Below are positions 21,813 through 29,409 of a DNA stretch of 30,061 nucleotides, piece after piece. The notes below the pieces were generated by a model that saw only the letters and a list, made by a program, of their open reading frames with translations, was not told where the DNA came from and ran no database searches. Source of the DNA: a virus. The stretch's first letter is position 1; each line of letters opens with the position of its first letter. Location of the stretch: positions 1 through 30,061 of IMG/VR virus record IMGVR_UViG_3300031986_000019; one strand, 5' to 3'. A program made the translations under genes and the position numbers.

Positions 21813-22327
21813 CCTCGCGAGATATCCCCGCGGGCGTTCGGCGCGAGATCGATCGCCAGGAGTCACCGGAGATCCATCTCGTGTTCCTGACGCTTCGGCA
21901 CAAGATGTTGCCGGAGCCAATTCGCGTTGTGTCCGATCCGGCTGACTTCCTGCTCGGGGGTAATCTCTACCAAGGCTTTGAGTTCGAAATCACCCTACTT
22001 TCCGACGCCGAAGAAGCGCCAAAAGCACGCCTCACCGTGCAGAACGTCGACCGCCGTATCGGGGATGCGGTGTTCAACGCGACTGAGCCGGCGCGGCTCG
22101 ACATAGAGGTCATCGCGGGATCGCAGTTCGACCTGTCGGTGACACCTCGCGTTCCGCTTGGCCCATCGGTGGAGCGCATCTACGTGGCAAGGCACCTCTA
22201 TCTGACCGATGTGGAGGGCGACGTGCTGCAGCTCTCCGGCACCATCAGGTCTTGGGATTACACGCAGGAAAGCTGGCCGGCACTCAGGGCCACCCAGAAC
22301 AGGTTCCCAGGGCTCTACTGGTCATAG
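21809..22327 (+). CDS. DUF1833 tail protein
   Basis: A 172-residue protein of the DUF1833 family, found in the distal tail of siphoviruses and placed before the NlpC/P60 protein. Family-like segments are VFLTLRHKMLPEPIRVVSD (25-43), GFEFEITLLSDAEEAPKARLTV-type strands (from 56), a conserved VDRRIGDAV piece and a closing WPALRATQNRFPGLYW. It may be the hub or minor tail protein L equivalent (inference). It overlaps the preceding gene by ATGA. Its stop is followed at once by an unused-looking ribosome binding site, treated separately. Confidence 0.85.
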   Translation: MTSRDIPAGVRREIDRQESPEIHLVFLTLRHKMLPEPIRVVSDPADFLLGGNLYQGFEFEITLLSDAEEAPKARLTVQNVDRRIGDAVFNATEPARLDIEVIAGSQFDLSVTPRVPLGPSVERIYVARHLYLTDVEGDVLQLSGTIRSWDYTQESWPALRATQNRFPGLYWS

Positions 22328-22343
22328 GAGGATCAATGCGATG
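22326..22343 (+). promoter_or_regulatory. Orphan ribosome binding site and start codons
   Basis: AGGAGG (22326-22331) overlaps the stop of the DUF1833 gene and precedes ATG 22336 (four bases) and ATG 22341 (nine bases). The first ATG opens only seven codons. The second opens a 69-residue frame that runs antisense inside the minus-strand cargo gene, and its peptide is proline-rich and not convincing. The NlpC/P60 gene that should follow starts about 400 bases later with no such site. The simplest reading is that this was its ribosome binding site before the cargo gene was inserted. Confidence 0.5.
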
Positions 22344-22716
22344 GGAATTTGGGTGGTGATACTGCCGTGTCCATCAGGGCTCGACCTATTTCCCGGGCGC
22401 GAGCCTCTTCCAGAAGAAAGCCGAGCCATCCGAGGCCAGGGTGGCGCAGGGCCAGTAACACTCCCTCTGCTCCCGAATGAGTGTCTGGAACCCGCCACGC
22501 TGGTGACGGTACAGCTTCAAGCCGCGCCCCCGGGTCAAGGGCCGGACTAACCTCTTCCATCATTTTCGCGCGAACGTGCGCCAAGGCGTGGATGATGCCC
22601 TCCAGCGTCGCCGCGTCGACTGTCATATGCGCCAATGCCGTGCCGTCTTGGTTCATCTGGATAAAGGCCAGTTGACGGTCGTCGATCAATCCCATCTCCA
22701 AAGTCATATCCGCCAC
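22333..22716 (-). CDS. Cargo protein of unknown function (127 aa)
   Basis: A 127-residue soluble protein on the minus strand within the tail module. Helical parts near residues 36-56 (AATLEGIIHALAHVRAKMMEE interrupted by small residues) are followed by a characteristic segment EGVLLALRHPGLGWLGFLLE (about 84-103) and a helix with ARAREIGRAL. I recall similar segments in uncharacterised rhizobial chromosomal proteins but know no function. The start is GTG (complement of 22714-22716), with a G-run eight bases upstream; ATG at 22707 is an alternative. It lies head-to-head with NlpC/P60 at 24 bases and tail-to-tail with DUF1833, and looks like a moron. Confidence 0.75.
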   Translation of the reverse strand: MADMTLEMGLIDDRQLAFIQMNQDGTALAHMTVDAATLEGIIHALAHVRAKMMEEVSPALDPGARLEAVPSPAWRVPDTHSGAEGVLLALRHPGLGWLGFLLEEARAREIGRALMDTAVSPPKFPSH

Positions 22717-22740
22717 TGGCGTTGCCCCCCCATTGCACTG

Positions 22741-23193
22741 ATGGTGCCCAATTCAATGCTGTTCCAGATCGATAGTCAAAATCGCAGCTGGCTCAATCGC
22801 TATGTCGGTGCCCCGTTCGTCAGTTGCGGGCGGACGGTGGCGGGGCTCGACTGCTGGGGACTGGTGCGGCTGATCTATGCGCAGGAGCTTGGCATGGAGC
22901 TGCCGTCCTACGGCGAGATATCTGCGCATGACCTTGTCCGCGTCAGCCGCGAAATCACCGACGGCAAGGACGGTGATGTGTGGGCTGATGTTGCCAAGGC
23001 CGACCTGAAGGCTTTCGACGTTGTCGTCATGCGCTACCACGGCTCTCGCCGCATCGGCCATGTCGGCGTGCTGGCCGATGCCACAACCATGATCCATGTC
23101 GAAGAAGCGAGCGCGGCCGTTGTCGTGCCACTCGCCCACTTCACCATTCGCGAGAGAATTGCATGCTTCAGGCGTCACCGCTTCCTGGCGTGA
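22741..23193 (+). CDS. NlpC/P60 tail-tip peptidase
   Basis: A 150-residue cysteine peptidase of the NlpC/P60 superfamily, placed before TipJ as in lambda K and GTA relatives. It probably cuts peptidoglycan cross-bridges during DNA entry. The catalytic cysteine lies in AGLDCWGLVRL (C38), the histidine in RIGHVGVLAD (H107), and the third polar residue in MIHVEEA (H119). The length is typical. The start is uncertain: ATG 22741 and ATG 22756 are both possible and neither has a ribosome binding motif, which is odd for this operon (see the orphan site at 22326). It overlaps the TipJ gene by 31 bases. Confidence 0.88.
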   Translation: MVPNSMLFQIDSQNRSWLNRYVGAPFVSCGRTVAGLDCWGLVRLIYAQELGMELPSYGEISAHDLVRVSREITDGKDGDVWADVAKADLKAFDVVVMRYHGSRRIGHVGVLADATTMIHVEEASAAVVVPLAHFTIRERIACFRRHRFLA

Positions 23194-26100
23194 TCCAGGC
23201 TGTCTGGCGCGAGCCTTTCAGTCTCGGCAGTCCGCGGGTCGAATACTGGCCGGGCGGCCTCACCGTTGCCGAGATGGCAGCGCGGATGCCCGACATTCCG
23301 ACCGAGTTCTGGGAGCACGGCCGGATCCTCGTCAACGGGCAGGATGTGCCGCGCGAGATGTGGGCGTTCGTTCGCCCGAAGCCGTCGACCGCGGAGCGGC
23401 ATGTCGATGTCACCCTGCACCTGCCCCTGCAAGGCGGCGGCGGTCAGGGTCGCAAGAGCATCTTCGGGCTCATCGCCGCCATTGCGCTGACCTTCGTCAC
23501 CGGCGGCATTGCCCAGTTCGGCATTCCGCTGCTTGGCATCGCGGGTGGCACTGTCGGTGCTCAGTTGCTCGCAGCATCGGTCGGCATCGTCGGAGCGCTG
23601 GTCGTCGGCGCGCTCTCGTCGCCACCCGTCCGGTCGGCCGCGAACAAGGACCAGTCCGACACGCGCGAAGTGGAACCGGCGTCCGTTTCCGGCAACCTGC
23701 TTGAGCCGAATGCCGCCATCCCGCGCGTGATCGGCACGCGGCGCGTGTTCCCGCCCTTCGCCTTCGAGCCAATCGTCGAGCTGATCGGCCAGGACGAATA
23801 TGTCGAGGCCGTTCATTGCCTTGCCGGGCCGCATCTGCTGCAGGACATCCGCCTCGGCGACACGACCTGGGACCCGGCGGCAACCGATACCGACCTGACC
23901 ATCGAGACGCGCGCCGGACTACCGGGAGAAAAGAAGCTCAAGCTGACGCGGCGCCAGGGCAGGACCTTCGACCTCGGTACGGAAATGTCGGTGCATGGCA
24001 CGGATGCCGAGGACCAGTCCAAGTTCGCGCTGCCCTATCCAGTCTGGCACGGCATGGCGACGGCAGAGGCGCCCGACGAGGCGTGGCTGCACATCATGGT
24101 TGCCGGCCTGACACGGCAGCAGGATGTGGCCCAGAAGCTGCGCATTCCGTTCCGTATCAGGATGCGGCGGCGTGGCAGCGTCGCCTGGCGTTATCTGCCC
24201 GAGATCCACTACATGGACGCCAGCCAGGCGCAGCGGCGCGTGCAGGTCAAGTTCCTGTTCGGCGAGGGGTTCGACGGCGTATTGCCCAATCCAAGCCAGG
24301 ACCGCGGTTTCGTCGAGGCCCGTAAGCTGGTCCCCGGCCAGAACGTCCTGCCTGTTGGTGCGGATTTCGCCTGCGATCCCTATTTCTCGGCGGGTGCCGG
24401 CAACGACGTCTACCGCTATGCCACCAATGAAACGACGAATGTCCGCAACATCCTGCTTGCGCCCGACATGGTGACGGTGTGCCTGGCGGCGGCGGACTGG
24501 CCGGCCGGGGTGTACGAGATCGAGGTGATGCGCGGCGCCACCTTCCGCAATGACCTCTTCACGTCCAATACCTATGTCTACAGCGGCAGCATTCTGGACT
24601 TCTACGGCTCAACGACATCGAACAACCTCCCGCTGACGCGCGAAGGCCTGCTCGACCGGGTGCAGCTCAGGCGGATCGTGTCGATCCGTGCCCAGTACCC
24701 CATCGCCCAGAAGAACCTTGCGCTGATCGCGCTGAAGGCGCGCAACCGCGCAATCGGTCGGCTGTCGGTCAAGGCCTCCGGCTATGTCCGCGACCTCGAT
24801 CAATATGATCTTCCCGCGGTCGCGCCTACGGAGTTCGAACCGCTTTCGTTCACTGCCATGGGCGGCGGGACGGTTGCCGGCGATGTCTCTTTTGAGGCCG
24901 ACATCTTGTTTCCGACTTCGCCGCCTGCCGGCGCCGTCATTTGGGATGCCGGTAGAAACGCTGCCAACGGTTCGTCAATCTTCACATGGTCGGCAGGGAC
25001 GCTATTGCAGTTTAGGGCCGGCGACGGCTCGGGTGCGGTTGGTGCCAGCAATGCCAATACCTGCGTTCTTAACGTCCCGACATCGTCGCTGCCGTTCGAT
25101 GGCAGGCGGCATCGCGTTGCATGGGACGTGCGGATCAACCCAGGCAGAATTCGCCTATGGATCGACAATGTTCTGATCGGTGAAGCTTCCACGACGGGCG
25201 GCGGCTCAATTGCCGCCTGGGCGGCAACCGATCTGAACATGGGCTATCTCGCTGCCGATGGATCATCCGTTGCCGGTGTCACCGCCGGCACGCGCACCGA
25301 TTGGCCGGATGCTTCGCTATCCAGCCATCTCCGCATGTTTGCCGGGCAATTGTTCACCACCAACACGTCGACATGGGGTGCATTGGTTGTCACCTCCAGT
25401 CCGGCGCCTCACTACCTCGACATGCTGACCGGGCCGCTGAACTTCGATCCGATGCCGGAGGATCTGGTCGACTTCGACGGACTGACGGCCTGGCGGCAGG
25501 CCTGCATCGACAACGCTTATAGCTGCGACCTGGTCGCTGAAGGCGAGGGGCTGGCCGATGTGCTCCGCCTGGTCGCTTCTTGCGGCTATGCGCGGCCCTA
25601 CCAGTCCGAGCTATGGGGCGTGATCCGCGACTATGACCGCAGCGCAGAGGCTCCGGTGCAGGTATTTTCGCCGCGCAACATGGCCGGCTTCAGTTGGAAG
25701 AAGGCCTTTCCTCGCGTGCCGGCCGGGCTGCGCGTCAATTACCGCAACGAAGACCTCGACTATGCGGCCAAGCAGATCGTCGTCTACCGCTCGGGTGCAG
25801 AGGGGACCGACGCCCGCACCGAGCAGGTGACCTATGACGGCTTCGTCGACGAGGCGAAGATCATCAGCCGCGCCCAGTTCGACCTGGCGCAGGCCGAGCA
25901 CCGCGCGACGTTCTACTCGTTCACGGCTCCCGTCGAGGCAATCGTCTGCCGCCGCGGTTCGCTGGTGGCAGTCAGCCACGACATCCTGAGCCGGCACTAC
26001 GGGTTCGGGCGCATCAAGTCGGTGCTGACCAGCGGCGGAAACGTGACTGGCATCGTGCTTGACGGCGCCATCGAGGTGAAGAACGCACCCGACCTGTTGG

Positions 26101-26450
26101 CCACTGCCGACGTGCTGGCTGTGCCCGACATGCTCGAAGTGGGGCTGAAGACAGGGATCGCAATCCGGCGCGCCGATGGCAGCACGACGGTGCATGCCCT
26201 TTCGAATGCCGCGGGAGAAACCGACACGCTGACGTTCGCAACGCCGGTTCCCGACGAGACGACAGCAGGCGGACCGTTCGACGGTGGCCCGCTGATCCCT
26301 GAGATTTCCGAGGGCTGTCTCGTCGTCGCCGGCACGCTCGGGCGCGAGTTCAAGCGCCTCATCGTCACCGAAATCGCCAACGGCAAGGATCTCACGGCCA
26401 ACCTGACACTGGTCGACGAGGCACCACAATTGTGGAGCGTGGCGGCGTAA
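23163..26450 (+). CDS. Tail tip hub / host specificity protein (TipJ-like) with inserted lectin-like domain
   Basis: A 1095-residue tail tip protein equivalent to lambda J. The N-terminus (1-95) is a small domain, followed by a hydrophobic pair of spans at about 100-150 of the kind seen in lambda I/J-type proteins. The hub domains continue to about 550. Residues about 560-742 form a beta-sandwich lectin-like (LamG/concanavalin type) insertion with ISO-like strands such as VSFEADILFPTS, RHRVAWDVRINPGRIRLWID and SHLRMFAGQLFTT. The hub then resumes at PHYLDMLTGPLNFDPMPEDL (749-768) with the phage tail tip III domain to the C-terminus. ATG 23163 follows GAGAG seven bases upstream. It carries the host-contact role together with the next gene. 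Confidence 0.9.
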   Translation: MLQASPLPGVIQAVWREPFSLGSPRVEYWPGGLTVAEMAARMPDIPTEFWEHGRILVNGQDVPREMWAFVRPKPSTAERHVDVTLHLPLQGGGGQGRKSIFGLIAAIALTFVTGGIAQFGIPLLGIAGGTVGAQLLAASVGIVGALVVGALSSPPVRSAANKDQSDTREVEPASVSGNLLEPNAAIPRVIGTRRVFPPFAFEPIVELIGQDEYVEAVHCLAGPHLLQDIRLGDTTWDPAATDTDLTIETRAGLPGEKKLKLTRRQGRTFDLGTEMSVHGTDAEDQSKFALPYPVWHGMATAEAPDEAWLHIMVAGLTRQQDVAQKLRIPFRIRMRRRGSVAWRYLPEIHYMDASQAQRRVQVKFLFGEGFDGVLPNPSQDRGFVEARKLVPGQNVLPVGADFACDPYFSAGAGNDVYRYATNETTNVRNILLAPDMVTVCLAAADWPAGVYEIEVMRGATFRNDLFTSNTYVYSGSILDFYGSTTSNNLPLTREGLLDRVQLRRIVSIRAQYPIAQKNLALIALKARNRAIGRLSVKASGYVRDLDQYDLPAVAPTEFEPLSFTAMGGGTVAGDVSFEADILFPTSPPAGAVIWDAGRNAANGSSIFTWSAGTLLQFRAGDGSGAVGASNANTCVLNVPTSSLPFDGRRHRVAWDVRINPGRIRLWIDNVLIGEASTTGGGSIAAWAATDLNMGYLAADGSSVAGVTAGTRTDWPDASLSSHLRMFAGQLFTTNTSTWGALVVTSSPAPHYLDMLTGPLNFDPMPEDLVDFDGLTAWRQACIDNAYSCDLVAEGEGLADVLRLVASCGYARPYQSELWGVIRDYDRSAEAPVQVFSPRNMAGFSWKKAFPRVPAGLRVNYRNEDLDYAAKQIVVYRSGAEGTDARTEQVTYDGFVDEAKIISRAQFDLAQAEHRATFYSFTAPVEAIVCRRGSLVAVSHDILSRHYGFGRIKSVLTSGGNVTGIVLDGAIEVKNAPDLLATADVLAVPDMLEVGLKTGIAIRRADGSTTVHALSNAAGETDTLTFATPVPDETTAGGPFDGGPLIPEISEGCLVVAGTLGREFKRLIVTEIANGKDLTANLTLVDEAPQLWSVAA

Positions 26451-26477
26451 CCGCGCTCCCTAGCAGGTAGGAAAAAG

Positions 26478-27641
26478 ATGGCCACCAGAAAACTTCCCAC
26501 ATCGCTCTCGACGCCGCCGGTTGCCGGTGCAGACTACATGGACGCTGTGGCGTCGAAGGTCGGTATGCTGTTCGACGCGGCATCGCTCAAGCCGACGGCA
26601 GTGACCAATTCGGGCAACGACTACACGATCACCGTCGACCCGGTGCTCGATGCCGACGTCGTGGCCAGCATGAGTTTCTACATCGGCCCCAACGCCAGCA
26701 ACACCGGCCCTTGCCGCCTGCGCGTGACCAACAGCAATCCCTATTACGATCTGGTCAAGGCCACGGGGGAAGCACTGGGGCCGGGGGATTTCGCGACAGG
26801 TACTGCCTATCTGGTCGTGTTCATGGGTGGTGAGTTTCGCATCCTCTCCGTAGCCAACAGCGAGTCCGGGGATGGTGCGAGTACGTACTTTCAGGAGTTC
26901 CTTGTCTCCGGCACGTGGACCAAGCCGGCCAATCTCGATCCAAACGCAATCATCATGGTTGAAATTTGGGGCGGAGGCGGTGGCGGAGCGAACGGAACTA
27001 ATAGTCGCGGTGGCGGCGGTGGCGGAGCTTACGCTTTTGATTTCCTTCGGGCGTCCGACCTAACATCTTCGGTTTCAATTACTATCGGTTCAGGTGGTAC
27101 GGCAGGCGGAAACATAGGAGGTGCGGGCGGAAATAGTTCGTTCGGGTCTTATGTAACAGCGTTCGGCGGCGGTGCCGGCAACAGTACTTTGACATCTTCT
27201 GGCGGTGGCGGTGGCGGTGGTGCTTCATCTGCTGGATCAAATGCCAGCACTAGTGCTGGTGGAAATGGCGGTGATGGTGCCGTTACTCTTAGCGGGTTAA
27301 TTGCTGGTGCCGGTATTGGGGCGGGAACAAACGGAACCGGAAGATATGGCGGCGGCGGTGGCGGTGGCGCTGCCGGTAGTGGTGCCGGCGGAGATGCTAT
27401 TTGGGGAGGTGGCGGCGGTGGTAGTGCTTCTGTCGCCAGTAGTTCAAATTCGGTTGGCGGCGGTAGTATTTACGGCGGTGGTGGCGGCACCGGTGGAGTA
27501 AGCGGAAGCACGGCGGGCGGTGTAAGTCTTTACGGCGGCAATGGCGGAGCGCGCGGCGCTGCCGGTTCCGTTCCGGGTGGTGGCGGTGGTGCTTCTGCTG
27601 CGGGTGCTGCCGGCAAATGCATTGTAAGGGTGGTTGGCTAA
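26478..27641 (+). CDS. Tail fibre/adhesin with polyglycine-rich domain
   Basis: A 387-residue receptor-binding candidate. Residues 1-135 are a globular attachment domain. From about 142 the motif SGTWTKP...VEIWGGGGGG introduces a glycine-rich region that runs to the C-terminus (about 165-375), with repeated GGGGG blocks spaced by short variable segments, and a closing strand KCIVRVVG. This matches the glycine-rich domain of phage adhesins, in which polyglycine II helices pack as a sandwich and the loops contact the receptor. AGGAAAAAG precedes the ATG. Codon use in 27040-27600 is richer in A and T than neighbours, which points to recent exchange. Confidence 0.88.
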   Translation: MATRKLPTSLSTPPVAGADYMDAVASKVGMLFDAASLKPTAVTNSGNDYTITVDPVLDADVVASMSFYIGPNASNTGPCRLRVTNSNPYYDLVKATGEALGPGDFATGTAYLVVFMGGEFRILSVANSESGDGASTYFQEFLVSGTWTKPANLDPNAIIMVEIWGGGGGGANGTNSRGGGGGGAYAFDFLRASDLTSSVSITIGSGGTAGGNIGGAGGNSSFGSYVTAFGGGAGNSTLTSSGGGGGGGASSAGSNASTSAGGNGGDGAVTLSGLIAGAGIGAGTNGTGRYGGGGGGGAAGSGAGGDAIWGGGGGGSASVASSSNSVGGGSIYGGGGGTGGVSGSTAGGVSLYGGNGGARGAAGSVPGGGGGASAAGAAGKCIVRVVG

Positions 27642-27642
27642 G

Positions 27643-28101
27643 ATGAGCGAAGCAAAGAATTTCGCGGTGGTCGACGCCGGCACTCTTGTCGTCGACAACG
27701 TCATCCTGGCCAAAGATGGTTTTGCCATCGACGGCAAGGTGCTGGTCGCATCCGATACAGCCGGGATCGGCGATCTCTATGATGAAGCGACCGGGCAATT
27801 CACGCAGCCGGTCGTGCCGGAGCCTGCACCGTCCATCGACGACTACAAGAACGCAATCGTTTCTGTACTCGACCTCAAGGCGCAGGAACGGCATTACGAC
27901 AACGCCGTATCGATCGCGACTTATCTCGGTAGCACGAACCCGCCATGGGCGGCTGAAGCAGCGGCCTTTGTTGCTTGGCGCGATGCGGTTTGGGCCTTCG
28001 CCTATGCCGAACTCGACAAGGTGATGACGGGACAGCGCCCTCAGCCAACAATAGAGGAATTCCTCGGAGAGCTGCCGAACCTTGCGTGGCCGGCAGGCTA
28101 G
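27643..28101 (+). CDS. Tail fibre assembly/attachment-associated protein
   Basis: A 152-residue protein directly after the fibre (ATG one base after its stop; AAGGG upstream). The N-terminal part (1-55) is a small beta unit (FAVVDAGTLVVDNVILAKDG). After a proline-rich hinge near 65-72 comes a helical C-terminal domain with the pattern seen in phage fibre chaperones: a residue run around HYDNAVSIATYLGS, EAAAFVAWRDAVWAFAYAEL and a terminal PTIEEFLGELPNLAWP. A role as chaperone or capping factor for the glycine-rich fibre is likely from position and C-terminal pattern, not proven. Confidence 0.8.
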   Translation: MSEAKNFAVVDAGTLVVDNVILAKDGFAIDGKVLVASDTAGIGDLYDEATGQFTQPVVPEPAPSIDDYKNAIVSVLDLKAQERHYDNAVSIATYLGSTNPPWAAEAAAFVAWRDAVWAFAYAELDKVMTGQRPQPTIEEFLGELPNLAWPAG

Positions 28102-28313
28102 CAACTATCGAGGGCTTCTCACCCGACCGCAGCCAACAGAGAGCGCTTTGCCTTCGGATGTCTCTTAGGCACAGCTGTCGTTGTCAGCACGTCGTTTTCG
28201 TGAATGGTAATCGACGTAAACGACGTACTGGACGATGAGATAGCCGTCGTTTAGGCGGTGGGTAATCTGAACCGGCACATTACAATGGACATGTCCCCAC
28301 CAGAGCGGTGGTT
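28102..28313. other. Non-coding gap with inverted repeats
   Basis: No secure gene. A 9-bp perfect inverted repeat, ACGTCGTTT (28189-28197) with AAACGACGT (28218-28226), is followed by a third partial copy CGTCGTTT near 28245. A minus-strand frame of 37 codons (GTG at 28278 to a stop at 28165-28167) covers these repeats and gives a basic-tailed peptide (ITHRLNDGYLIVQYVVYVDY), but it lacks a ribosome binding site, so I leave it as a possibility. The repeats may terminate or regulate the tail operon. Confidence 0.35.
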
Positions 28314-28496
28314 CTAAAACCCCGCCAGCCAGAGAATGCCGCTCGCCGTTCCGAACGTCACGGCGATGTAGATAAAGTCGGTCCAATCGACCGGCTCGTC
28401 TTCGGCCAGGTGAGCGCGGGATGCCAGATGGTCTAGGCGAGGATGTTCCACCTCGGGGGGATGAACCAAGTGACCATGGTGAGGATCGTAACGCAT
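28314..28496 (-). CDS. Small C-tail-anchored membrane protein (60 aa)
   Basis: A 60-residue protein rich in histidine in its first half (MRYDPHHGHLVHPPEVEHPR) with a single C-terminal membrane span at about 41-60 (DFIYIAVTFGTASGILWLAGF with the charged DWTD just before). The ATG (complement of 28494-28496) has GGAG eight bases upstream. A frame extension to 28535 lacks support. It is the only clear gene in the 0.65-kb gap before the endolysin and runs against the late operon. The histidine cluster could bind metal (inference). It may be a moron or belong to lysis/exclusion; no family is recognised. Confidence 0.6.
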   Translation of the reverse strand: MRYDPHHGHLVHPPEVEHPRLDHLASRAHLAEDEPVDWTDFIYIAVTFGTASGILWLAGF

Positions 28497-28756
28497 CTCG
28501 TGGGCTCCACGTTTTGACGCATCGAACCCCTGCAACTCGTAAGACGTAATTGTGTTCCACGTCGTCGGGCAGATGGGCAGTGCAGGACGTCGGCCACGGG
28601 CGGCTCACGAGACCACAAGCCACAAAACCATCGACGCCGCCGCGATGACGACTATCCAATAGTACCAATCCTGCCAGGTCATAGGTGAGAGCGGACGCAC
28701 AGCGAGCCGCGCCTCCCGCGCGTGCGCCATTTTACTACCAAGCTGAAGGAAATCCC
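28497..28756. other. Gap before endolysin with a tiny possible membrane peptide
   Basis: The stretch before the endolysin holds no confident gene. A minus-strand frame at 28605-28682 would give a 25-residue peptide that is mostly one hydrophobic span (MTWQDWYYWIVVIAAASMVL). It has no ribosome binding motif and may be chance, though tiny hydrophobic peptides occur in lysis regions. The endolysin's own ribosome binding site (GAAGGA) ends this gap. Confidence 0.25.
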
Positions 28757-29233
28757 ATGGACCGTAGCAAGTTCTACGCGGCCTTGCGCGCGCGCTCGTC
28801 TGGCGTGTTCGGAACGTCGCTCACACAGGGCCAAGTCGACGGCACCGAGCGCATTCTCGACGAGGCACAGCGCCGCGGCACGCCGCTTCGGCACCTCGCT
28901 TACATCCTTTCGACCGCCTACCACGAGACGGCGCACACTATGCAGCCGATCCGCGAGCGCGGCGGCGAGAAGTACCTCCGTTCCAAGCGGTACTATCCCT
29001 GGGTGGGCGAGGGCCTGGTTCAGGTCACCTGGGAAGAGAACCACCGCAAGTTCGGCGCCACCGCACCGGGCCAGATGATGACCTGGCCGATTGCCCTGCG
29101 CGCCATCTTCGACGGCATGACCAAGGGCATGTTCACCGGCAGGAAGCTGGACGACTACATCCGCGGCGACAAGGCCGACACTATGTCGGGGCGCGCCGCA
29201 TCGTCAACGGCACCGACCGGGACGACGACCTAG
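28757..29233 (+). CDS. Endolysin, GH19 chitinase/lysozyme-like, frameshifted near the C-terminus
   Basis: The intact frame of 158 residues encodes a GH19-type endolysin that would cut peptidoglycan glycan chains. Family parts are DRSKFYAALRARSSGVFG (2-19), the catalytic helix LAYILSTAYHETAHTMQPIRE (48-67, with E57), GEGLVQVTWEENHRKFG (84-100) and FDGMTKGMFTGRKLDDYI (118-135). After D141 the frame runs into nonsense and stops at 29233, while the expected sequence (YVGARRIVNGTDRDDDLAGYA) continues in another frame from 29182. An extra AC at 29180-29181 explains this. ATG 28757 follows GAAGGA. The catalytic core is complete, so activity may be retained, reduced or lost. Confidence 0.85.
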   Translation: MDRSKFYAALRARSSGVFGTSLTQGQVDGTERILDEAQRRGTPLRHLAYILSTAYHETAHTMQPIRERGGEKYLRSKRYYPWVGEGLVQVTWEENHRKFGATAPGQMMTWPIALRAIFDGMTKGMFTGRKLDDYIRGDKADTMSGRAASSTAPTGTTT

Positions 29234-29409
29234 CCGGCTACGCCAAGACATTCGAAACAGCGCTTCGTGCTGCCGCCTACATCGGCCAGGCGCCCAAGAC
29301 GCTCCAGATCCCCGAAGCTAAGCCCACTCCAGCACCCGCGCCTGAGCCCGCGCGCGGCTGGCTGTCCCGCGTCCTCGCCCGGCTCTTCTCGCAGAAGGAA
29401 AGATCATGA
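29182..29409 (+). pseudogene. Out-of-frame C-terminal part of the endolysin
   Basis: In the +2 frame from 29182 the reading is YVGARRIVNGTDRDDD, then LAGYAKTFETALRAAAYIG, a proline-rich linker (PTPAPAPEPARG) and a basic end WLSRVLARLFSQKERS, stopping at 29407-29409. This is the normal GH19 C-terminus plus a short basic amphipathic tail. Its stop overlaps the next gene's ATG (ATGA at 29406-29409), the usual coupling in this phage, which shows this frame is the ancestral one. There is no own start codon or ribosome binding site at its beginning, so I regard it as the detached end of the endolysin, not a separate gene. Confidence 0.75.

Noticed and set aside
22341-22550. A 69-residue plus-strand gene behind the orphan AGGAGG
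   Set aside because: It lies antisense inside the minus-strand cargo gene, is proline-rich and not protein-like; the site is better explained as a remnant.
10151-28101. The head and tail cluster as a gene transfer agent
   Set aside because: Some tail genes are GTA-like, but the element has its own integrase, replication genes and terminase pair with HNH nuclease, which fits a temperate phage.
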